Source: Geodermatophilus telluris
GTDB taxonomy: Bacteria; Actinomycetota; Actinomycetes; Mycobacteriales; Geodermatophilaceae
Assembly: GCF_900102745.1 (NCBI RefSeq)
Contig: NZ_FMZF01000007.1
Span: 247,768 to 311,767 of the forward strand
Direction of reading: 5' to 3'
Length of the DNA stretch: 64,000 nt
The position numbers and the translations under genes are program-made. The notes under the pieces are model-generated. The model was not told where the DNA came from, searched no databases, and worked only from the letters and a program-made list of their open reading frames with translations. Below are positions 58,621 to 64,000 of the stretch, piece after piece. Within the stretch, counting starts at the first letter, position 1, and each line of letters starts with the position of its first letter.

Positions 58621-58636
58621 TCTTAGCGGTGAAGTA
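58621..58636. promoter_or_regulatory. shared operator motif, copy 4 (before carbamate kinase)
   Basis: On the minus strand TACTTCACCGCTAAGA, 12 of 16 positions of the perfect palindrome at 50031-50046, 24-39 bp before the carbamate kinase GTG. It ties this operon to the permease, fdrA-like and hydantoinase genes. Confidence 0.5.
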
Positions 58637-58718
58637 GTTGGCGGGACCGCGTGCCCCCTGCCCGGCCCCGGGCCGCGGGACGATCGGGACAGCGGGGACC
58701 GTCAGGAGGGAGGCGGCC

Positions 58719-59159
58719 GTGCGCGTCCACTTCGACCTCGACACCCGCGCCACCCCGGCGCAGGTCCGCGAGGCGTTCACCGACGTCGGCGACCGGCGGC
58801 TGGAGGTGTGGTCGAGGACCCTCGACCCGGGGCGGTACGAGGTCCGCGAGCAGGGCGAGGGCTGGGCCGTCGTCCGCGAGGGCAGCGCGGGGGTGCCCTT
58901 CTGGGTGCTGCTGCGCTACGAGTGGCCCGACCCCGACCGGGTCACCTGGACGCTGCTCGACAGCGACCACTGCGACCGGGGGACCGGCGAGGTGCGGATC
59001 ACCCCGCGGGACGACGGCGGCAGCCACGTCGACGTGACGTGGCACCACAGCGGTGGCCGGGGGCTGCGCGGGCGGGCCGTGCTGCTGGCCCAGGGACTCA
59101 TCGCCCCGGTCGCGCTGCCCCGGGTCTACCGCGCCGCGCTGGACCGGGTGGCGGGCTGA
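58719..59159 (+). CDS. SRPBCC-fold protein, unknown function
   Basis: 146 residues from GTG 58719, ribosome-binding site GGAGGG. A polyketide-cyclase/START-like pattern: VRVHFDLDTRATPAQVREAF, then DVTWHHSGGRGLRGRAVLLA and the terminal RVYRAALDRVAG. The family binds hydrophobic ligands; no catalytic residues evident. Alone between the carbamate-kinase operon (divergent) and a convergent acetyltransferase. Confidence 0.7.
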   Translation: MRVHFDLDTRATPAQVREAFTDVGDRRLEVWSRTLDPGRYEVREQGEGWAVVREGSAGVPFWVLLRYEWPDPDRVTWTLLDSDHCDRGTGEVRITPRDDGGSHVDVTWHHSGGRGLRGRAVLLAQGLIAPVALPRVYRAALDRVAG

Positions 59160-59161
59160 GC

Positions 59162-59686
59162 TCAGCGGAGCGGGGGCGGGGGCCCGTCGTCGTCGCCGAG
59201 CGCCCGCTGGGTGAAGGCGACGTCGTGCCAGCGGCCGTCCTTCCAGCCCGCCCTCCGGACGACCCCGACCGGCTCGAACCCCATCGCGCGGTGGAACGCC
59301 ACGCTCGCCTCGTTGGGCAGCGTCGTCCCGGCGACCGCCGTGCGGTACCCGCGGTCGGCCAGCCGCTGCAGCAGCGCCCCGTACAGCGCCCGCCCGCCGC
59401 CCCCGCGCCGCCGTCCGGGCTCAAGGTAGACGCTCACCTCGCACGACCACTGCCACGCCGTCCGCGACCGGAACGGTCCGCCGTAGGCGTAGCCGACGAC
59501 GCGCCCGTCCTCCTCCAGCACGAGCCAGGCGTGCGACCGCTGCGCGGCGGCGATCCGGCGGGCCATCTCGGCGGGGTGGGGCGGCTCGGTCTCGAAGCTG
59601 ACCGCCGTCCAGGTGACGTAGGGCGCGTAGACGGCCGCGCAGGCGGCGGCGTCGGCGTCCGTCGCGTCGCGGACGGCGGAGCCCAC
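59162..59686 (-). CDS. GNAT-family N-acetyltransferase (phosphinothricin-acetyltransferase-like)
   Basis: 174 residues from GTG 59686. N-terminal VRDATDADAAACAAVYAPYV and VSFETEPPHPAEMARRI are the phosphinothricin/methionine-sulfone acetyltransferase signature; the acetyl-CoA loop is GRRRGGGGRALYGALLQRL. The C-terminal VAFHRAMGFEPVGVVRRAGW fits as well. Transfers acetyl from acetyl-CoA to an amine. Starts just before the next gene's stop, so it is likely co-transcribed with the PHP gene. Confidence 0.85.
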   Translation of the reverse strand: MGSAVRDATDADAAACAAVYAPYVTWTAVSFETEPPHPAEMARRIAAAQRSHAWLVLEEDGRVVGYAYGGPFRSRTAWQWSCEVSVYLEPGRRRGGGGRALYGALLQRLADRGYRTAVAGTTLPNEASVAFHRAMGFEPVGVVRRAGWKDGRWHDVAFTQRALGDDDGPPPPLR

Positions 59687-59687
59687 C

Positions 59688-60515
59688 TCAGCGGCGCCAG
59701 AAGTCGAACCGGTCCCGGCCGGGACGGAAGCCCGCGGCCTCGACGACGTCGACGGCGAGGTCGAAGCGCTGCCCGACGGCGGCCGCCTGGTGGGCGTCGC
59801 TGCCGAAGCTCACCGCCTCGCCGCCCTCCTCCCGGAACCAGCGCACCTGGTCGGCCGACGCCAGCGGGCTGCTGGTGTTGACCTCCAGCGCCCGGCCGGT
59901 GCCGGCCAGCGCGCGGAACACCGCGCGGTACTCCTCCTCGTAGTCCTTCTCCACGTAGCGGTGCTGGCCGCCGGGCCAGTAGCGCCGCGGGAAGTCGACG
60001 TGGGCGAGCACCTGGAAGACGTCGCTGCTCTCCACCATGTCCACGACCTCGGCGAGGTAGCGGCGCATCGTGCCGTCGGCGTCGCTGTACAGCAGCTGGC
60101 CGACGCCGTAGAGCCGGTCGCCGTCGTGCAGCGAGTGCAGCGAGCCGAGCACCCGGTCGACCGGGGCGTCGCGCAGGTGCGCGGCGACGCTCGCGGAGAA
60201 CAGGTGCGGCTCGCCGGCCTCGACGCCGGACCAGATCCGCAGCTCGGGGTAGCGGTCGCGCACCTCGGTGAGCTCGGCCCAGTAGCCCTCGGTGTCGATC
60301 GACTGGTGGCGCGAGGCGTGCCGGTCGACCAGGCCCAGCGTGGTGGCCCGGTCGTCGGGACCCCACACGGTGAAGTCGAGGTGCTCGGTGAAGGCGATCG
60401 CCGGGAGGCCCAGCGCCACCGCCTTCTCGCAGGCGCGCGCCATCGTGACGGAGCTGGGCGTGTCCCAGGACCACCCGGTGTGCACGTGGTTGTCCGGCGG
60501 CCGCATCGTCCCCAT
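59688..60515 (-). CDS. PHP-domain histidinol-phosphatase-like phosphoesterase
   Basis: 275 residues. PHP motifs: DNHVHTGWSWDTP (metal-binding HxH), FTEHLDFTVWG, GVEAGEP, GSLHSLHDGD, VLAHVDFPRRYW and FGSDAHQAAAVGQRFD with the last Asp/His pair. Metal-dependent phosphoester hydrolysis, as in HisK-type histidinol phosphatase; the real substrate may differ. ATG 60515 or 60506. Confidence 0.85.
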   Translation of the reverse strand: MGTMRPPDNHVHTGWSWDTPSSVTMARACEKAVALGLPAIAFTEHLDFTVWGPDDRATTLGLVDRHASRHQSIDTEGYWAELTEVRDRYPELRIWSGVEAGEPHLFSASVAAHLRDAPVDRVLGSLHSLHDGDRLYGVGQLLYSDADGTMRRYLAEVVDMVESSDVFQVLAHVDFPRRYWPGGQHRYVEKDYEEEYRAVFRALAGTGRALEVNTSSPLASADQVRWFREEGGEAVSFGSDAHQAAAVGQRFDLAVDVVEAAGFRPGRDRFDFWRR

Positions 60516-60583
60516 CCTGCCCGTCGTCCCCAGGTCCCGCGCGCAGAGGCCGGTCCGTCGGTGTCCGCACCTAGTGTCGGGTC

Positions 60584-62803
60584 ATGAGCACCGCCGCGCC
60601 GACGTCCGAGCTCGCCGCCGACGCCCTCGAGGTCCTGCGGGAGCTCACCGGCCGTCCCGACGCGGCGTTCCGCGAGGGTCAGGACGCCGCCGTCGCCGCG
60701 CTGGTCGAGCGGTCCGAGCGCGCGCTGGTCGTGCAGCGCACCGGGTGGGGCAAGTCGGCGGTCTACTTCGTCTCCACCGCGCTGCTGCGCCGCCGCGGCG
60801 CCGGCCCCACCCTGCTGGTCAGCCCGCTGCTGGCGCTCATGCGCGACCAGGTGGCCGCGGCCGCCCGGGCCGGCATCCGCGCCGTCGAGATCTCCAGCGC
60901 CAACGCCACCGAGTGGGACGACGTCGCACAGGCCCTGGCCGCCGACGAGGTCGACGTCCTGCTGGTCTCCCCGGAGCGGCTGACCAACCCGCGCTTCCGC
61001 GAGGAGCAGCTGCCCGGCCTGGTCGCCCGCTGCGGCCTGCTCGTCGTCGACGAGGCGCACTGCGTCTCCGACTGGGGGCACGACTTCCGCCCCGACTACC
61101 GCCGCATCCGCGACCTGCTCGGCACCCTCCCGGCCGGGACGCCGGTCCTGGCGACGACCGCCACCGCCAACGAGCGCGTCGTCGCCGACGTCGCCGAGCA
61201 GCTCGGCGCCGGCGGGGTCGGGGTGACCACCGTGCGCGGCCCGCTGGCGCGCGACTCGCTGCGCCTGGGCGTCCTCCGGCTGCCCACCGACCGCGCCCGG
61301 CTGGCCTGGCTGGCCGCCCACCTCGGCGACCTGCCGGGCAGCGGCATCGTCTACACGCTCACCGTGTCCGCGGCCGAGGAGACGGCGTCGCTGCTGCGCG
61401 ACGCCGGGCACGACGTCCGCGCCTACACCGGCCGCCTCGACGACGCCGACCGCAAGGACGCCGAGGAGGCGCTGCGGGAGAACCGGGTCAAGGCGCTCGT
61501 CGCCACCTCCGCGCTCGGCATGGGCTTCGACAAGCCCGACCTCGGCTTCGTCGTCCACCTCGGGGCGCCGTCGTCCCCGGTCAGCTACTACCAGCAGGTG
61601 GGCCGCGCCGGCCGCGCGGTCGAGCACGCCGACGTGCTGCTCCTGCCGGGGCCCGAGGACCTCGCCATCTGGCAGTGGTTCGCCACCTCCTCCATGCCGC
61701 GGGAGGACCACGCCGCCGCCGTCCTGTCGGCGATGGCCGACGGGAAGGCGTGGTCGGTGGCGCGGCTGGAGACGGTGGCCGACGTCCGCCGGTCCCGGCT
61801 CGAGCTGCTGCTCAAGGTGCTCGCCGTCGACGGCGCCGTCGAGCGGGTCCAGGGCGGCTGGCGGTCCACCGGCCGGCCGTGGGTCTACGACGGCGACCGC
61901 TACGCCCGCGTCGCCCGCACCCGGGAGGCCGAGCAGCGGGCGATGATCGCCTACGCGCGGCCGGTCGACGAGGCACGGTGCCGGATGGCGTTCCTCCAGG
62001 AGGCGCTCGACGACCCCACCGCCGCACCGTGCGGCCGCTGCGACGTCTGCGCCGGGCCCTGGTACCCCACCGAGGTCCCCGAGGGGGCGGCGGACGCCGC
62101 CTCGGCCGTGCTGGACCGCCCGGGTGTCGAGCTCGCGCCGCGCGCGCAGTGGCCCACCGGCGCCGACCGGCTGGGGGTCTCGGTGAAGGGGAGGATCGCG
62201 CCCACCGAGCAGCTCGACCCGGGCCGGGCGGTCGCCCGGCTCACCGACCTGGGCTGGGGGCAGCGGCTGCGCACCCTGCTCGGGGACGACGGCGTCGGCG
62301 GCGTGGTCGACCTGGAGGCCCCGGGGCTGGAGGAGGACCCGGACGCCGCCTTCGACGTGCCGGTGCGGCGGGCCTCCTCCGACGTGCCGCCCGACGAGGA
62401 GCTGCTGCGGGCCTGTGCGCGGGTGCTCGGCGCGTGGGACTGGGCCGAGCGGCCCACGGGCGTGGTCGCCGTGCCCTCCCGGCGCCGGCCGCGGCTGGTC
62501 ACCGGGGTGGCGCAGGGGCTGTCCCGGCTCGGCCGGCTGCCCTACCTCGGTGAGCTGTCACTCGCGCAGGGCGGACCCACCGGCGGCCCGGGCGGCAACA
62601 GCGCCTTCCGGTTGGCCGGAGTGTGGCAGCGGCTCGTCGTCGGCCCGGAGCTGCGGGCGCGGCTCGCCGAGCTCGGACCGGTGCCGGTGCTGCTCGTCGA
62701 CGACCTGGCCGACTCGCGCTGGACGATGACCGTCGCCGGGCGGGAGCTGCGGCTGGCCGGCGCCTCCCGGGTGCTGCCCTTCGCACTCGCGCTCACCGCG
62801 TAG
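60584..62803 (+). CDS. RecQ-type DNA helicase with phosphoribosyltransferase-like C-terminus
   Basis: 739 residues. Helicase core: Walker A QRTGWGKSAVYF, DEAHCVSDWGHDFRPDY, TATANERV, ALGMGFDKPDLG, QQVGRAGRA. The Zn-binding region has Cys in CRMAFLQ and CGRCDVC. After about residue 560 the chain turns into a domain ending VPVLLVDDLADSRWTMTVAG, the PRPP-binding loop pattern of phosphoribosyltransferases (hydrophobic-DD-xxxTG-like, here SRWT). Unwinds DNA 3' to 5' in repair; the role of the tail is unknown. Divergent from the PHP gene. Confidence 0.9.
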   Translation: MSTAAPTSELAADALEVLRELTGRPDAAFREGQDAAVAALVERSERALVVQRTGWGKSAVYFVSTALLRRRGAGPTLLVSPLLALMRDQVAAAARAGIRAVEISSANATEWDDVAQALAADEVDVLLVSPERLTNPRFREEQLPGLVARCGLLVVDEAHCVSDWGHDFRPDYRRIRDLLGTLPAGTPVLATTATANERVVADVAEQLGAGGVGVTTVRGPLARDSLRLGVLRLPTDRARLAWLAAHLGDLPGSGIVYTLTVSAAEETASLLRDAGHDVRAYTGRLDDADRKDAEEALRENRVKALVATSALGMGFDKPDLGFVVHLGAPSSPVSYYQQVGRAGRAVEHADVLLLPGPEDLAIWQWFATSSMPREDHAAAVLSAMADGKAWSVARLETVADVRRSRLELLLKVLAVDGAVERVQGGWRSTGRPWVYDGDRYARVARTREAEQRAMIAYARPVDEARCRMAFLQEALDDPTAAPCGRCDVCAGPWYPTEVPEGAADAASAVLDRPGVELAPRAQWPTGADRLGVSVKGRIAPTEQLDPGRAVARLTDLGWGQRLRTLLGDDGVGGVVDLEAPGLEEDPDAAFDVPVRRASSDVPPDEELLRACARVLGAWDWAERPTGVVAVPSRRRPRLVTGVAQGLSRLGRLPYLGELSLAQGGPTGGPGGNSAFRLAGVWQRLVVGPELRARLAELGPVPVLLVDDLADSRWTMTVAGRELRLAGASRVLPFALALTA

Positions 62804-62845
62804 CGAGGACTCGTACACGCGTTCGACCGGCGCTAGCCTGCCGCC

Positions 62846-63475
62846 ATGACGCTCACCCACCAGCCGTCGATGTTCGACGTCGCCGAGGAGGCCGCGCTCA
62901 CGCCGCTGGCCGGCCGGGTGACGCGGCACCGGCTCGACCGCGGCGCGTGGGTCGACCACCTGCCGGGCTGGGTGACCGGCTCCGAGGCGGTCCTCGACGT
63001 GCTGCTCGGCGACATCGGCTGGCGTGCCGACCGGCGGCAGATGTACGACCGCGAGGTCGCCGTCCCCCGCCTGTTGCGCTGGTACGGGCGAGGTGAGGAG
63101 CTGCCGCACCCCGTGCTCACCGAGGCCCGCACGGCGCTCGACGCGCACTACGCGCCCGAGCTGGGCGAGCCCTTCGTCACCGCCGGCATGTGCCTGTACC
63201 GCGACGGCCGCGACAGCGTCGCGTGGCACGGTGACCGCCTGGGCCGCAGCCGCACGCAGGACACGATGGTGGCGATCGTGTCCTTCGGTTCTCCGCGGCC
63301 GCTGCTGCTGCGTCCCGTCGGCGGCGGCGGGACCCTCCGCTTCCCGCTGGGCCACGGTGACCTGGTGGTCATGGGCGGCTCCTGCCAGCGCACCTGGGAG
63401 CACTGCATCCCCAAGACCGCGAAGGCCGTCGGGCCACGGGTGAGCGTGCAGTTCCGCCCGGCCGGCGTCGCCTGA
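62846..63475 (+). CDS. AlkB-like 2-oxoglutarate/Fe(II) dioxygenase
   Basis: 209 residues. The iron site is HxD in VAWHGDRLGR and the distal His in RTWEHCIPK; the 2-oxoglutarate Arg lies in the last strand (RVSVQFRP). LYRDGRDSVAWHGD with preceding YAPELGEPFVTAGMCLYRDG is the AlkB core. Removes alkyl groups from DNA or RNA bases, or acts on other substrates. Follows the helicase by 42 bp, so it may be co-transcribed in a repair unit. Confidence 0.88.
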   Translation: MTLTHQPSMFDVAEEAALTPLAGRVTRHRLDRGAWVDHLPGWVTGSEAVLDVLLGDIGWRADRRQMYDREVAVPRLLRWYGRGEELPHPVLTEARTALDAHYAPELGEPFVTAGMCLYRDGRDSVAWHGDRLGRSRTQDTMVAIVSFGSPRPLLLRPVGGGGTLRFPLGHGDLVVMGGSCQRTWEHCIPKTAKAVGPRVSVQFRPAGVA

Positions 63476-63841
63476 GGCGTCCGGGCGCACGTCGTCCCGC
63501 GGTGTGTCCGGCGGCACCCGGGACCCCCGTGCACGGCCCCTCCGAGGACGTGTATCGTCCTTCCTGCACCGAGCGAGAACGGACCGGGCCGCCAGCCTGG
63601 TCAACCGCCTCTCAGACCCCCGCGGTCGAGGGCTGCGGAGCCCGGTGTACAGTGGAGACACCGCCTCGAACGAAGGCCGACAAGGCCGGGGTACGAGCGC
63701 GTCCGCTCCTTGAGAACTCAACAGCGTGCCGAAAGTCAGTGCCAAGTAATACCCCGTCCGTGTCCGTCAGGGCGCGGTGGGATTCCTTTGGTTGATTGAT
63801 ATCGCGATCTGTCAGGTCGCGGTTCTCAGCCGGTATCAAGC
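63476..63841 (+). promoter_or_regulatory. rrn promoter and leader region
   Basis: 366 bp without a gene. -10-like TATCGT (63553-63558) and TACAGT (63648-63653) are candidate promoters. The leader sequence TTGAGAACTCAACAGCG at 63710-63726 is a conserved actinobacterial rRNA-leader element upstream of 16S. Annotated frames across this part are incidental. Confidence 0.65.
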
Positions 63842-64000
63842 ATCTACGGAGAGTTTGATCCTGGCTCAGGACGAACGCTGGCGGCGTGCTTAACACATGC
63901 AAGTCGAACGCTGAACCCCGCTTGCGGGGGGATGAGTGGCGAACGGGTGAGTAACACGTGGGCAACCTGCCCCCGGCTCTGGGATAACTCCAAGAAATTG
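63842..64000 (+). rRNA. rrs: 16S ribosomal RNA, 5' end (partial)
   Basis: GAGTTTGATCCTGGCTCAGG starts at 63851, followed by ACGAACGCTGGCGGCGTGC and AAGTCGAACG, all invariant 16S sequence; the mature 5' end lies about 8 nt before. It runs off the window. The V1 region and GAACCCCGCTTGCGGGG hairpin fit high-GC Actinobacteria; Geodermatophilaceae is my reading. Confidence 0.97.

Noticed and set aside
56576..59881. 1101-codon open frame on the plus strand
   Set aside because: It runs antisense to amidohydrolase and carbamate kinase genes with clear motifs; its His/Arg/Gly-rich product is the typical shadow frame of high-G+C coding DNA.
63612..63965. 117-codon minus-strand frame across the rrn leader and 16S start
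   Set aside because: It overlaps invariant 16S sequence; chance frame.
1..64000. Mobile elements, phage genes, CRISPR arrays, tRNA genes
   Set aside because: No transposase or integrase motif, no regularly spaced repeats and no cloverleaf-like sequence was recognised on either strand; a tRNAscan/CRISPR search would settle it.

Overview
The window comes from a very G+C-rich actinobacterium, most probably a member of the Geodermatophilaceae (Blastococcus, Geodermatophilus or Modestobacter). This rests on base composition, GTG starts with GTGA/ATGA stop-start overlaps, and the 5' end of a 16S rRNA gene at the right edge. It is chromosomal: I see no transposase, phage gene, tRNA or CRISPR array. 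The genus is an inference; the partial 16S is too short for me to name it.

Layout. 1-2.7 kb: a truncated NUDIX gene and small housekeeping or unknown genes. 2.9-5.75 kb: an SsuABC-type sulfonate/nitrate-family ABC importer behind a 16-bp palindrome. 5.8-9.8 kb: a hydantoinase (HyuA/HyuB) pair. 10-14 kb: a PAS-GGDEF diguanylate cyclase and the first of two GAF-EAL phosphodiesterases. 14.1-15.2 kb: a secreted transglycosylase behind a c-di-AMP (ydaO-type) riboswitch.

15.3-29.9 kb: a 15-gene, almost fully translationally coupled minus-strand operon for a whiE-like (spore-pigment type) type II polyketide. It holds KS-alpha, KS-beta, ACP, aromatase/cyclase, TcmI-type cyclases, a cupin, a P450, an FAD monooxygenase fused to three ABM domains, and its own acetyl-CoA carboxylase (AccC, AccB, fused AccD-AccA). 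Its malonyltransferase-like protein has lost the catalytic serine, and its KS-beta lacks the usual glutamine. Two LuxR regulators with degenerate receiver domains (30.3-32.1 kb) lie divergently at its head.

32.2-43.8 kb: acyl-CoA thioesterase, acyl-CoA dehydrogenase, MaoC-like dehydratase, old yellow enzyme, the second GAF-EAL protein, two SDRs, a two-component system and an ABC-2 exporter.

43.8-58.6 kb: the most interesting region. A UraA-like permease, a three-subunit molybdenum hydroxylase plus CoxG, an FdrA/DUF1116 pair (relatives of the oxamate transcarbamylase subunits), a two-subunit CoA transferase, a ring-opening amidohydrolase (barbiturase/cyanurate hydrolase family) and a carbamate kinase. 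Together they spell out a plausible oxidative pyrimidine pathway: uracil to barbiturate to ureidomalonate, then phosphorolysis to carbamoyl phosphate and ATP. A short palindromic motif (consensus about TAYYTCASCSCTRAGR) sits in front of hyuA, the permease/fdrA divergent promoter (two copies) and the carbamate kinase, and suggests one regulon.

58.7-64 kb: a SRPBCC protein, GNAT, PHP phosphatase, a RecQ helicase with a phosphoribosyltransferase-like tail, an AlkB-like dioxygenase, the rrn leader and the start of the 16S gene.
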